From assembly GCA_963834425.1 (NCBI GenBank), contig CAWIBR010000006.1:37732-101731 (forward strand): a stretch of 64,000 bases of DNA, given 5' to 3'. This stretch comes from CAVURS01 sp963834425 (GTDB lineage Bacteria; Actinomycetota; Actinomycetes; Actinomycetales; CAVURS01). The translations under genes and the position numbers were made by a program. The first letter of the stretch is position 1, and each line of letters opens with the position of its first letter. This document shows positions 35,917 through 45,854 of the stretch, in pieces. The notes beneath the pieces were generated by a model. The model saw only the letters and a list, made by a program, of their open reading frames with translations, was not told where the DNA came from and made no database searches.

Positions 35917-36981
35917 CTACCGCGCGAGGGCCCCGGGGACGCGCACCCGGGCGAGCAGGTCGACGACGACATCGGTGGTGGAGCGGCGGGCCAGCTGGGC
36001 GTCGGCGGTCGGCAGCAGGCGATGGGCGAGCACCGAGACCGCGAGCGCCTGCACGTCGTCGGGGAGGACGTGGTCGCGGCCGGCCAGGGCAGCCTGCGCT
36101 CGGGCAGCCCGCATCAGTTGCAGGGTGGCCCGGGGCGACGCGCCCAAGCGCAGCTCCGGGCTCCGCCGGGTCGCGGTGGCCAGATCCACGCCGTACTGCT
36201 TGACCGCGTCGCTCAGGTAGACCCGGCGGACGGCGGCCATCAGCCGGCGCACGTCGTCGGCCGTCGCGACCGGAAGCAGATCGTCCAGCGGGGAGTGCGC
36301 GGTGTGGCTGCCCAGCATGTCCAGTTCCGCGGCGGGCGAGGGGTAGCCCATCGACACCCGAGCCATGAAGCGGTCGCGCTGGGCCTCGGGGAGGGGATAG
36401 GTCCCCTCCATCTCGATCGGGTTCTGGGTTGCGATCACGATGAACGGCGACTCCAGCCGGTACGTCGTGCCGTCGACCGTGACCTGCCGCTCCTCCATGC
36501 ACTCCAGCAGGGCGGACTGCGTCTTGGGGGAGGCCCGGTTGATCTCGTCGCCGACGACGACGTTGGCGAAGATCGCGCCGGGCTTGAACTCGAAATCGCG
36601 GGTCTCCTGGTGGAAGACGCTGACGCCGGTGATGTCACTTGGCAGGAGGTCCGGCGTGAACTGGATCCGGCGTACCGAGCTGTCGATGGCCTTGGCCAAA
36701 GCCTTGGCCAGCAACGTCTTTCCGACTCCGGGGACGTCCTCGATGAGGAGGTGTCCGTCGGCCAGCAGCACGGTCACGGCCGTCCGGACGACGTCGCCCT
36801 TGCCCTCGATGACCGATTCGACTCCGGCGATGATCCGGCCCGCGGTCAGCCGGAGGTCGTCCAGGTCCAGCGGCTCGCCCGGATCTCCGGTCGGTGCCGC
36901 GTGGGCCGGCGAGACGTAGCCCCGCGTGGTGCGCGGGTCGTCCACACCGGTGTCTGAGTGCTCGGCGCTCGGAGCGCTCAC
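35917..36981 (-). CDS. MoxR-like AAA+ ATPase
   Basis: The 354-residue AAA_3 ATPase has Walker A in EDVPGVGKTLLAKAL (Lys88), Walker B in NVVVGDEINRA (145-148), sensor 1 in FIVIATQNPIEMEGTYPLPE and an arginine finger in QRDRFMARVSMGYP. MoxR proteins act as chaperones for metal insertion or assembly of partner proteins; the DUF58 and transglutaminase genes next to it are the expected partners. The GTG at 36981 follows GAGGGAGG. The upstream 300 bases hold its promoter, with CACAAT near 37030 on the minus strand as a possible -10. The frame is intact. Confidence 0.9.
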   Translation of the reverse strand: MSAPSAEHSDTGVDDPRTTRGYVSPAHAAPTGDPGEPLDLDDLRLTAGRIIAGVESVIEGKGDVVRTAVTVLLADGHLLIEDVPGVGKTLLAKALAKAIDSSVRRIQFTPDLLPSDITGVSVFHQETRDFEFKPGAIFANVVVGDEINRASPKTQSALLECMEERQVTVDGTTYRLESPFIVIATQNPIEMEGTYPLPEAQRDRFMARVSMGYPSPAAELDMLGSHTAHSPLDDLLPVATADDVRRLMAAVRRVYLSDAVKQYGVDLATATRRSPELRLGASPRATLQLMRAARAQAALAGRDHVLPDDVQALAVSVLAHRLLPTADAQLARRSTTDVVVDLLARVRVPGALAR

Positions 36982-37294
36982 GCAGTCCTCCCTCGAAATG
37001 CCATGACGTCCCTGACCTTGATTTGACCATTGTGCGGGACCCCGCGCCTAGGTGCGGCGCGAGGCCGACGGCGGACACCCGTTCGTCGCCTGCCGTTGGC
37101 CGCTCGTACTCCACTTCGCTCCCCAGTTCGGAGCGGGCGGCCCGGATGTTCGCCCCCCGGCCGAGGTTTGCCCGGCGGACGCCGGCACTTCAGGGCCGGC
37201 AGGCGCCCAGCGGCGACAACTCTCCCCACTGGCGCTCCACGGAGCTGACCTGCGCAAACGACCTCGGCATCCGACCGATTGAGCTCAAAGTTCC
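36982..37294. other. intergenic region between moxR and the mra promoter
   Basis: These 313 bases lie between divergent units. Short open frames here show no protein character. A near-palindrome, GCGGGACCCCGC (37033-37044), sits close to the moxR side and could be part of its control region. I see nothing else. Confidence 0.5.
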
Positions 37295-37326
37295 TTGACC
37301 GTGGGGGGAAGTGGGGTAAGGTGGGG
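37295..37326 (+). promoter_or_regulatory. mraZ promoter with three GTGGGG repeats (candidate MraZ operator)
   Basis: TTGACC at 37295-37300 and TAAGGT at 37317-37322, 16 bases apart, form a clear sigma-A promoter. Laid over the spacer and -10 are three GTGGGG units starting at 37301, 37311 and 37321, exactly ten bases apart. MraZ of other bacteria represses its own operon by binding tandem TGGG repeats with this helical spacing, so these are its likely operator. The division cluster follows. Confidence 0.75.
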
Positions 37327-37387
37327 CACGCGGGAGCGGAGGGGTTCCTGCTCGGACCAGGTCTGCGATGGGTGGGAGGTGGGCGCC

Positions 37388-37819
37388 GTGTTCCTCGGCA
37401 CCCATTCCCCCCGGTTGGACGAGAAGGGCCGGCTGTTCCTGCCGGCTCGGTTCCGGGACAAGCTCGCCGACGGGCTGGTGGTCACCCGAGGGCAGGAGCG
37501 CTCGCTCTTCGTCTTCCCGATGGAGGAGTTCACCCGGCTCTCCGAGCAGCTGCGATCGGCCCCGCTGACCAACAAGGCCGCTCGCGACTACCTCCGCGTC
37601 TTCCTCTCCGGCGCCAGCGACGAGGTGCCTGACCGGCAGGGCCGGATCACCATCCCGCCCGTGCTGCGCGAGTACGCCCGACTGACCCGCGACTGCACGG
37701 TCATCGGCGCCGGCGCCCGGATCGAGATCTGGGACTCGGCCCTGTGGACCGCCTACCTCGCGTCCACCGAAGAGGCGTTCGCCGACCAGGCCGAGGAGGT
37801 GGTGCCCGGCTTCATGTGA
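37388..37819 (+). CDS. mraZ: transcriptional regulator MraZ
   Basis: The 143-residue protein has the two SpoVT/AbrB-like half domains: FLGTHSPRLDEKGRLFLPAR, with the Asp-x-Lys-Gly-Arg motif, and DEVPDRQGRITIPPVLREYA with Asp-x-x-Gly-Arg. It is the conserved first gene of the division and wall cluster and represses it by binding repeats in its own promoter, which are visible here. The GTG at 37388 follows GGGAGGTGG; upstream in-frame codons lack homology. The frame is intact. A 192-base leader separates it from rsmH. Confidence 0.92.
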   Translation: MFLGTHSPRLDEKGRLFLPARFRDKLADGLVVTRGQERSLFVFPMEEFTRLSEQLRSAPLTNKAARDYLRVFLSGASDEVPDRQGRITIPPVLREYARLTRDCTVIGAGARIEIWDSALWTAYLASTEEAFADQAEEVVPGFM

Positions 37820-37858
37820 GGGACCTCCTGCGACGAGGTCTCCACCCGCTCCCCGCCG

Positions 37859-37920
37859 TCCTGGCGCACCTTCCCCGGTGCCAGGCCGCGCAACCCCTCA
37901 CCACCAACCGGAGCGGTTGG
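37859..37920 (+). ncRNA. structured leader before rsmH (candidate mraW RNA motif)
   Basis: Two hairpins stand between mraZ and rsmH: CCTGGCGCACC, loop, GGTGCCAGG (37859-37884) and a perfect CCAACCG-GAG-CGGTTGG (37904-37920). A conserved RNA element named mraW has been described upstream of this gene in actinobacteria, and the position and hairpin style agree. I cannot match its covariance model here. Confidence 0.4.
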
Positions 37921-37943
37921 GGACCTGGCTGCAGGAAGACACA

Positions 37944-37970
37944 GCAGGGCACGCAGGGCACGGCAGGGCA
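37944..37970 (+). repeat. three GCAGGGCA repeats in the rsmH leader
   Basis: Units at 37944, 37953 and 37963, spaced nine and ten bases, lie about 40 bases before the rsmH start. They may be a protein-binding site or simple slippage. Confidence 0.5.
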
Positions 37971-38011
37971 GAACGCAGCAAGGCCGCATCCGCACGAGCA
38001 GAGGGCAGTCG

Positions 38012-39016
38012 ATGGACGAGCACGACGGTGACAACGCTGGCGACGGAGTCGAGGCCGGCGCGCAGGACCGGCACCAGCCGGTCATGCGCGACCGGGTCAC
38101 GGCCCTGCTCGCGCCGGCCTTGCACGCGCCCGGTTCGGTCGTCGTGGACGCCACGCTCGGCATGGGTGGGCATGCCGAGGCGTTGCTCGCGGCCTGCCCC
38201 CAGGCGCAGCTGGTGGGGCTGGACCGCGACCCGGGCGCACTGCGGCTGGCCGGCCGCCGGCTCGAGCGGTTCGGGGATCGGCTGCAGGCAGTCCATGCGG
38301 TCTACGACGAGCTCCCCGAGGTGTTGCGTCGCCTCGGCATCACGCGCGTCCAGGGCGTGCTCTTCGACCTCGGTGTCTCGTCCTGGCAGCTGGACGAGGC
38401 TGAGCGCGGCTTCGCCTACCGGTTGGACGCACCGCTCGACATGCGCATGGACCCGACCGCCGGGCCGACGGCAGCCGACGTCGTCAACGGCTACTCGGTC
38501 GAAGATCTGACCCGCATCCTGCGTGAGTACGGCGAGGAACGCTATGCCCTGCGGATCGCGAAAGCGATTGCCCGAGAACGGGATCGCGAACCCTTCACCA
38601 CATCGGCCCGGCTGGTGGACCTGCTGCGGCAGGCCATCCCCGGCGCCTCGGCCCGCTCCGGCGGGCATCCGGCCAAGCGCACGTTCCAGGCGCTACGGAT
38701 CGAGGTCAACGGCGAGCTGTCGGCCTGGGCCGCGGCGTTGCCCGCGGCGGTCGACGCCCTGGCCGTTGGCGGGCGGATCGTCGTCCTGGCCTATCACTCG
38801 CTCGAGGACCGGCTGGTCAAGCAGCTCTTCGCGAGCGGGGCCAAGAGCAGCACCCCACCGGGGCTGCCGGTAGAGCTGCCTGGTCACGCGGCGTACCTGC
38901 GGTTGCTGACCCGTGGGGCCGAGGTGCCCGGCCCCGACGAGGTTGAAGCGAACTCCCGGGCGGCCTCGGCCCGACTCCGGGCGGCCGAGCGGGTGCGCGA
39001 CGGGCGGGCGGCATGA
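38012..39016 (+). CDS. rsmH: 16S rRNA (cytosine(1402)-N(4))-methyltransferase
   Basis: It methylates C1402 of 16S rRNA with S-adenosylmethionine. The 334-residue protein begins with the HQPVM motif (residues 21-25), followed by the SAM-binding VVVDATLGMGGHAEALL (44-60), LFDLGVSSWQLDEAERGFAY, NGYSVEDLTRILREYGEERY and AKRTFQALRIEVNGEL, and the late LAYHSLEDRLVKQLF. ATG at 38012 follows GAGGGCAG. Its stop overlaps the ftsL start (ATGA). The frame is intact. Confidence 0.95.
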   Translation: MDEHDGDNAGDGVEAGAQDRHQPVMRDRVTALLAPALHAPGSVVVDATLGMGGHAEALLAACPQAQLVGLDRDPGALRLAGRRLERFGDRLQAVHAVYDELPEVLRRLGITRVQGVLFDLGVSSWQLDEAERGFAYRLDAPLDMRMDPTAGPTAADVVNGYSVEDLTRILREYGEERYALRIAKAIARERDREPFTTSARLVDLLRQAIPGASARSGGHPAKRTFQALRIEVNGELSAWAAALPAAVDALAVGGRIVVLAYHSLEDRLVKQLFASGAKSSTPPGLPVELPGHAAYLRLLTRGAEVPGPDEVEANSRAASARLRAAERVRDGRAA

Positions 39017-39750
39017 GCCAGGCCTTGGCCTCGACCGCTGCTCGCGCGGCCCGGGGCGCGGCGGCGACTCCCCGGCGCGAGAACCCGTCCCCGGGGAGCA
39101 AGGGAAGCCCGGGGCGCGGCGAGCGGCCCGAGGTGCGGCGCCCGCTGCGGGTCGTGCAGGCTCCGCAGACCGCGGGCTCGCCGCTGGGCTTCGCGATGAT
39201 CTGCGCGGCGCTGCTCGGCGCCGGGCTGCTCGCGTTGCTCCTGCTCAACACGGCGGTGGCCCAGGACTCCTTCGGTCTGCAGCGGCTGCAGGACAACGTG
39301 CAGCAGCTCGCCGACCAGAAGCAGGCGCTGGTCCAGGCGAACGACCTGGCGGCCTCGCCCGCTCAGCTCTCCGCCAAGGCCTGGGCGCTGGGCCTGGTGC
39401 CGGCGTCCGGTACGGCGTTCCTCGAGCTGCCTTCGGGCAAGGTCATGGGCGTGGCGAACCCGGCTCCGCGGGCCACGCCGCCTACCGTGATCACCAGTAC
39501 CAGCCGCACCGGCAGCACCAGCAGTCCCGCCACGGCATCGACGACGACCACGACGACTTGGACAACCACGAGTGACCCGGGCACCGCGCCCGGTCTGGCG
39601 CCGGCCGGCCCGGTCAGCGCCACCGCCGTGACCGGGACCGCGCCGCCCGCGCTGGCTCCAGCGGCACCGAAGACCAGCACGACCAGCGCGACGAGCACCA
39701 CCAGTCCGACCAAGAAACCGACCAAGAGCACCACCCCGGGTACCCACTGA
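39013..39750 (+). CDS. ftsL: cell division protein FtsL-like
   Basis: A cytosolic basic tail (residues 1-56) leads to one membrane helix (about 58-79, FAMICAALLGAGLLALLLLN), then a coiled-coil-prone stretch with leucines in register (LQRLQDNVQQLADQKQALVQ). The position between rsmH and ftsI is that of ftsL, a bitopic scaffold of the divisome that works with FtsB/DivIC and FtsQ. The C-terminal 100 residues are an unusual Thr/Ser/Pro-rich tail (residues about 145-245) not found in short FtsL proteins. The frame is intact. A DUF-type septum protein is the only alternative. Confidence 0.82.
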   Translation: MSQALASTAARAARGAAATPRRENPSPGSKGSPGRGERPEVRRPLRVVQAPQTAGSPLGFAMICAALLGAGLLALLLLNTAVAQDSFGLQRLQDNVQQLADQKQALVQANDLAASPAQLSAKAWALGLVPASGTAFLELPSGKVMGVANPAPRATPPTVITSTSRTGSTSSPATASTTTTTTWTTTSDPGTAPGLAPAGPVSATAVTGTAPPALAPAAPKTSTTSATSTTSPTKKPTKSTTPGTH

Positions 39751-39781
39751 GTGGCCCCGCCGACCACGACGAGGTGACCCC

Positions 39782-41774
39782 GTGACCCCGCCCCGCGACC
39801 CGCAGCGCCCGGGGCGTCCCCGGCCGCCGAGCCCGCGGCCGGAGCCACGAGGCACGACGCGGCAAGCTCCCCGTCCCGCGGCTCGCACCGCCAGGACGGC
39901 GACCAAGACCGCTCCCAGGCGCGTGGCCAAGGCCCCAGCTCAGCGGCCAGCACCGACCCCGTCCACCGCGTCGGCCGCCGGCACCGCGGCGTACGGCGAC
40001 GGTCGGGCACTCGCCGCGCCGGGTCCGGATCATGCTCGGGGTCGCGTTCTTCGTCCTGACCCTCTTTGCGGCCCAGCTGCTGCGGATCCAGGGGCTGGAC
40101 GCGTCCTCCCTCGAGCGCAGCGCTCTGGGCAGCCGCACCACGACCCAGGTGCTGCCGGCCTCGCGCGGCCAGATCCTGGACGCCGACGGCCAGCCGCTCG
40201 CCCTGTCGGTCGACCGGCGCAACGTGACCGTCGACCAGACCCTGGTCAAGAACTACGGCGTGCCGCAGGGCGCCACGGCGGCCCAGATCGCCGCCCTGAA
40301 CCCGGCCACCACCGGGATCTCCGGGGCGGCCCAGCAGCTCGCGCCCATCCTGGACATGACCGTCGCCGAGGTGACGGCCAAGCTGACCGGGACGCGGCGG
40401 TTCATCTACCTGACCAAGGGCATCACGCCCGAGGTCTGGGACCACGTGGCCTCGCTGAAGATCCCCGGGATCTTCAGCGAGCAGACCTCGCAGCGGGTCT
40501 ATCCCCAGGGCGCGCTGTCGGCCGCCCTGGTCGGCTTCGTCGGGGCCGACGGCAAGCCGCTCGGCGGGCTGGAGCTGCAGCTGAACACCGCGCTGACCGG
40601 CAAGGCCGGCTCGATCACCTACGAGAAGCAGCCGGACGGTTCGCTGATCGCGACCGCGCCGGTCGAGCAGAAGAACGCCGTGCCCGGCCAGAACGTCCGG
40701 CTGACCATCGACCAGGACCTGCAGTGGAAGGCCGAGACGCTGCTGGCCGCGCAGGTGGCCAAGACGCACGCGCTGTCCGGCACCGTCGTCGTCATGGACG
40801 TCAAGACGGGCGACCTGCTGGCCCTGGCCGCGGCGCCCACCTTCGACCCGGCGAACTACGGCCGGGCGGCCGCGACGAGCCTGGTCGACCAGGCCCTCGC
40901 CGGCGTCTACGAGCCGGGGTCGACGAGCAAGGTGATGACCGCTGCGGCTGCGCTGTCCGAGGGCGTGGTGACCCCCAACTCCGTGGTCACCGTGCCCGGC
41001 ACGCTGCACCGCGCCGACCGGACCTTCCACGACGCGGAGAGCCACGGCACCGAGCAGCTGCTGCTGTCCGGCGTGCTGGCCAAGTCCAGCAACATCGGGG
41101 CGATCGAGGTCGGCGAGCGGCTCTCACCGCAGACCATGTGGACCTACCTGACCAAGTTCGGGGTCGGGCAGCCGACGGGCTTGAACTTCCCCGGCGAGAG
41201 CGCCGGCATCCTGGCCAACTACAAGGACTGGAACGGCTCGCAGCGCTACACCGTGCTGTTCGGGCAAGGCCTGTCGGTCAACGCGGTCCAGGCCGCAGGC
41301 ATCTTCCAGACCATCGCCAACAACGGGCTGCGGATGCCGCCGCGCCTGGTCGACGGCTACCAGGGTGCCTCGGGCAGCACGACCACGACCGCGCCGAGCA
41401 CCGGCGTCCGGGTCATCACCCCGGCCATCGCCAAGGAGCTGCGGGTCATGATGGAAGGCGTCGTCAGCAAGGACGGCACGGCGCCGGAGGCCGAGATCCC
41501 GGGCTACCGGGTGGCGGGCAAGACGGGCACGGCCCAACGGTTCGACCCGACGTGCGGCTGCTACCGCGGGTTCACGGCGTCCTTCATCGGCATGGCGCCG
41601 GCGGACAACCCGCAGCTGATCGTGGCGGTGACGCTGCAGCGACCGGTCAAGGGCTACTACGGCGGGTCGGTCGCGGCACCGGTCTTCCAGCAGATCATGA
41701 GCTACGCCCTGGCCCGTCTGGACATCCCGCCAACCGGGACGAAGTCGCCCAAGGTCCGGATCTACCCGAAGTGA
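39782..41774 (+). CDS. ftsI: peptidoglycan transpeptidase FtsI (penicillin-binding protein)
   Basis: GTG at 39782, after GAGGTGA, opens an 80-residue basic cytosolic tail rich in Pro and Arg. One frame shift near 40000-40030 is followed by the membrane helix MLGVAFFVLTLFAAQLL and the dimerisation domain starting SRGQILDADGQPLALSVDRR. The transpeptidase has SxxK in EPGSTSKVMT (Ser 40920), SxN in AKSSNIGA and KTG in VAGKTGTAQR (about 41520). It cross-links septal peptidoglycan with FtsW. The gene is essential in relatives, which supports a sequencing error at the shift. The murE GTG follows after 16 bases. Confidence 0.92.
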
Positions 41775-41790
41775 AAGGTAGCCTCCGAGC

Positions 41791-43340
41791 GTGCCGACGA
41801 CCGGCGGCCTGCGCCCGACCGTGACCCCAGCCCTGCCCCTGCCGACGGTGGCCGCAGTGGCCGGAGCGCAGACCTCCGACCTGCCCAGGACCCCCGTGAC
41901 CGGCGTGAGCCTGGACTCCCGCGCCGTACAGCCCGGGGACCTGTACGCCGCGTTGCCCGGCGCGCGGGCTCACGGCGCGAGCTTCAGCGACACGGCCGCC
42001 GCGGCGGGAGCCATCGCGATCCTGACCGATCCGGCCGGCCGCCCGGCCGCGGGCGAGACGGGGCTGCCCCTTCTCGTGGTGCCGGCCCCGCGGGAGGTGC
42101 TGGGCGAGGTCTGTGCCGAGGTCTACGGGCGGCCGGCCGAGCAGCTGCTGATGCTCGGGGTCACCGGCACCAACGGCAAGACGACCACGGCGTACCTCAT
42201 CGAGGCCGCGCTCACCGGCGCCGGTCACCGGACCGGGCTGGTCGGCACCATCGAGACCCGGGTCGGTGACGAGCGGGTCGACAGCGTGCGCACCACGCCC
42301 GAGGCCACCGAGCTGCAGGCGCTGCTCGCCGTGATGGTCGAGCGCGGCTGCACGGCCTGCGCCATGGAGGTGTCCAGCCACGCGCTCTCCCTGCACCGCG
42401 TGGACGGCGTGACCTACGACGTCGCCGGTTTCACCAACCTCTCGCAGGACCATCTGGACTTCCACGCCGACCAGGAGGAGTACTTCGCGGCCAAGGCGTC
42501 GCTCTTCACGCCGGAGCGATGCCGGCAGGCCGTCGTCTGCGTCGACGACTCCTGGGGGCGGCGATTGGCGGCAGAGGCGCAGGTGCCCGTCACGACGTTG
42601 CGGACGTCCGGCGGTGCAGGACCGCCCTTCGGTCGACATCCGACTGGGTGGTCGGTGAGCAGCGGCCGGCCGATGACGGGGTGGGGACCGACTTCAGTCT
42701 GGTGGCGCGGGACGGCCGGGTCGTGCAGCTGCGCTGCCCGCTGGCGGGAGACTTCAACATCGCCAACACCGCGCTCGCCGCCCTCATGCTGATGGCCGTC
42801 GGCGTGCCGGTCGAGCAGATGCGACCCGGCCTGGCGACGGCCCAGGTGCCGGGTCGGATGCAACGGGTCGCCGGGCCGGCCGGCGGCCCGATGGCGGTCG
42901 TCGACTACGCGCACACGCCCGAGGCCGTGTCAGCGGCGCTGCACGCCCTGCGACCGGTGACCCCCGGTCGGCTGGTGGTGGTCCTCGGCGCCGGCGGTGA
43001 CCGCGACTCGGCCAAGCGGCCGCTGATGGGGGCGGCGGCGGCCCGCCAGGCCGATGTCGTCGTGGTCACCGACGACAACCCCCGCTCGGAGGATCCGGCG
43101 TCGATCCGGGCCCAGGTGATGGCGGGGGCGCTCGGCCTCGGCAGCGCTGCCGTGATCGTGGAGGTGGGTGACCGTCGGGCGGCGATCAACCAGGCGCTCA
43201 GCTATGTGAGCGGTCCGGGTGACACCGTGCTGGTCGCCGGCAAGGGCCACGAGCGCGGGCAGGACGTCGCGGGCACCGTGCTGCCCTTCGACGACCGCGA
43301 GGTGCTCGGCCGCGCGCTGCGCGACGGGGCGGCTCGATGA
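41791..43340 (+). CDS. murE: UDP-MurNAc-L-Ala-D-Glu ligase, meso-diaminopimelate-adding
   Basis: It adds meso-diaminopimelate to the muropeptide. The P-loop is VTGTNGKTTTAYLIE (about 42160-42205). The carbamylated-Lys region is AMEVSSHALSLHRVDGV. The amino-acid specificity loop is DNPRSEDP (DNPR at 43074-43085), the signature for meso-DAP rather than L-lysine. The end reads VAGKGHERGQDVAGTVLPFD. One frame shift near 42620-42640 interrupts the central domain. The GTG at 41791 has only a weak ribosome site. Its TGA overlaps the ATG of murF. Confidence 0.93.
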
Positions 43341-44778
43341 TCCCCCTGAGCCTGGCCCGGATCGCCGAGGTCACCGACGGCGAGCTGCACTCCGTTACGA
43401 GCGGCGCCGCGGCAGCTCGTGGTCGACGGACCGGTGGTCACCGACTCGCGGCTGAGCGGGCCCGGCGGCCTCTATGTGGCGCGGGTCGGGGAGAGCGCTG
43501 ACGGGCACGACTTCGTCGCCGATGCCGCGGCCCGTGGCGCCGTCGCGGCGCTCACGTCGCGCGTGGTCGCGGACCTGCCCTGCGTCGTCGTGCCGGACGT
43601 GCAGCTCGCGTTCGGTCGGCTGGCCCGCGCGGTGATCGACGCCGCGAGCAACCTGACCGTGGTCGCGGTGACCGGCTCCTCGGGCAAGACCAGCACCAAG
43701 GACCTGCTCGCCCAGGTCCTGGTCCGGCTCGGGCCGACCGTCGCCGCCGAGGGCTCCTACAACTCCGAGATCGGGGTGCCGCTCACCGTCACCCGGGTCG
43801 AGCCGGACACCCGCTACCTGGTCGTGGAGATGGGCGCCCGCGGTCCCGGTCACCTGACCTACCTGACCGAGATCGCGCCGCCCGACGTCGCCGTCGTCCT
43901 CAACGTCGGCAGCGCGCACCTGGGGGAGTTCGGCAGTCGCGCTGCGGTCGCGGAGGCGAAAGGTGAACTCGTGCAAGGCCTTTCGTCGTCCGACGTCGCG
44001 GTCTTGAATGCCGACGACCCGGCGGTTGCGGCCATGGCCTCACGAACGAAGGGTCGGATCGTCCGGGTCGGCCGCAGCCCGGACGCCGACGTCCGGGCCG
44101 AGGACGTCACGCTGGACCGACGGGTCCGGGCCCGGTTCGACCTGGTCAGCATCCTGCCCGGCGCCTCGGGCCGGGCCGCGGTCTCGCTCCAGGTGCACGG
44201 CGAGCATCACGTGGCCAACGCACTCTCGGTCGCCGGCGTCGCCCTCACCCTCGGGCTGTCGGTGGCCGACACCGCTGACGCGCTGTCCGCAGGCGGCGAC
44301 GACCAGCCGCTGGCGGATGGAGGTGCTCGAACGCGCCGACGGCGTCACCGTCGTGAACGACGCCTACAACGCCAACCCCGAGTCGATGCGGGCCGCGCTC
44401 GAGGCGCTCGTGGCCATGGCGCGCGGCCGTCGGTCCTGGGCCGTCCTCGGCGAGATGCTCGAGCTGGGGCCGACGTCCGACGAGGAGCACGCGGCCCTCG
44501 GCCGGGCCGCGGTGGCACTGGGGGTCACCCGGCTCGTCGTCGTCGGCGAGGGTGCTCGAGCCGTGTACGACGCGGCGGTTTCGTCGGGGTCGACCGCCCC
44601 CCACCCCGACGAGGCGCTCCTGGTCCCGGACATCGACGCGGCGTACGCCCTCTTGCAGGGTGAGCTGCGCTCGGGTGATGTCGTGCTGCTGAAGTCCAGC
44701 CGTGACTCGGGCCTGCGGGTCTTGGGCGACCGGTTGCGCGAGGTCCCGCTGCCCGGACCGGAGGTGGGCCGCCCATGA
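43337..44778 (+). CDS. murF: UDP-MurNAc-tripeptide:D-Ala-D-Ala ligase
   Basis: It completes the UDP-MurNAc-pentapeptide. ATG at 43337 (ATGA overlap with murE) gives MIPLSLARIAEVTDGELH. After a shift near 43405 the reading continues VVTDSRLSGPGGLYVARVGE, the P-loop VAVTGSSGKTSTKDLL (a Ser variant of the Mur loop normal for MurF), YNSEIGVPLTVTRVEPDTRY and EMGARGPGHLTYLTEIAPPD. After a second shift near 44325 come NDAYNANPESMRAALEAL and SWAVLGEMLELG. Its stop overlaps mraY by four bases. Confidence 0.92.
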
Positions 44779-45854
44779 GGCTGGTCCTGCTCGCCGCCGC
44801 CGTCTCGCTGGTCATCTCGCTCTTCGGCACGCCGCTGTTCATCCGGTTCCTGGTCAAGCGCAGCTATGGCCAGTTCATCCGGGACGACGGACCGACCTCG
44901 CATCACACGAAGCGCGGCACGCCGACCATGGGTGGTGCGGTGATCATCGGGGCGACCGTCTTCGCCTACTTCTTCGCCCACATCGTCACGCTGCGCGGGG
45001 TGACGGTCAGCGGCGTCCTCGTCCTGTTCCTGATGACCGGGCTCGGCCTGGTCGGGTTCATGGACGACTACCTGAAGATCTCCCGGCAGCGCAGCCTGGG
45101 CCTCGGCGGCTGGGCCAAGCTGGCCGGCCAGTCCGCGATCGCCATCGCGTTCGCGATCCTGGCCCTGCAGTTCCCCAACGAGAGCTTCCGGCGGCCCGCC
45201 TCCACCCAGATCTCGTTCATCCGGGACACCCACGTCGACCTCGCCTTCGCCGGACCGGTGATCGGCCTGCTGCTCTTCGTGGTGTGGGCCCAGCTGATGA
45301 TCTCCGGCTGGAGCAACGGCGTGAACCTCACCGACGGGCTGGACGGCCTGGCCACCGGTGCCTGCGTGATGGTCTTCGCGGCGTACGTCCTGATCGGCAC
45401 CTGGCAGTCCAACCAGAACTGCCAGGTCGACGCGTCGCTGAAGTGCTACGAGGTGCGAGATCCGCGCGACCTGGCAGTGGTCGCGGCCGCGGTGATGGGC
45501 GCGTGCTTCGGCTTCCTGTGGTGGAACGCCTCGCCCGCCAAGATCTTCATGGGCGACACCGGCTCGCTCGCCCTGGGCGGGGCCCTGGCCGGGCTGTCGA
45601 TCACCACGCACACCGAGCTCCTGCTCGTGATCCTCGGCGGGCTGTTCGCCCTGATCACGGCCTCGGTGATCATCCAGGTCGGCTCGTTCAAGCTGACCGG
45701 ACGACGCGTCTTCCGGATGGCGCCGTTGCAGCACCACTTCGAGCTGGTGGGCTGGAACGAGATCACCATCGTGATCCGGTTCTGGATCATTGCCGGCCTG
45801 TTCGTGGCCTTCGGCCTCGGCATCTTCTACGCCGAGTGGGTCGTCGGATCATGA
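44775..45854 (+). CDS. mraY: phospho-MurNAc-pentapeptide transferase
   Basis: It makes lipid I by moving phospho-MurNAc-pentapeptide to undecaprenyl phosphate. The 359-residue polytopic protein has about ten helices, the catalytic Asp pair in GFMDDYLKI (95-102), NGVNLTDGLDGLATGA (181-196) and FMGDTGSLALGGALAGLSI, and ends with MAPLQHHFELVGWNEITIVI. The frame is intact. It overlaps murF and murD by ATGA on both sides. Confidence 0.96.
   Translation: MRLVLLAAAVSLVISLFGTPLFIRFLVKRSYGQFIRDDGPTSHHTKRGTPTMGGAVIIGATVFAYFFAHIVTLRGVTVSGVLVLFLMTGLGLVGFMDDYLKISRQRSLGLGGWAKLAGQSAIAIAFAILALQFPNESFRRPASTQISFIRDTHVDLAFAGPVIGLLLFVVWAQLMISGWSNGVNLTDGLDGLATGACVMVFAAYVLIGTWQSNQNCQVDASLKCYEVRDPRDLAVVAAAVMGACFGFLWWNASPAKIFMGDTGSLALGGALAGLSITTHTELLLVILGGLFALITASVIIQVGSFKLTGRRVFRMAPLQHHFELVGWNEITIVIRFWIIAGLFVAFGLGIFYAEWVVGS

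Noticed and set aside
34678..36957. A 759-codon plus-strand frame across DUF58 and moxR
   Set aside because: Antisense shadow of two intact, well-conserved minus-strand genes.
36982..37294. Replication origin (AT-rich region with DnaA boxes)
   Set aside because: The gap is GC-rich and no cluster of DnaA-box sequences is visible. The same holds for the other intergenic regions.
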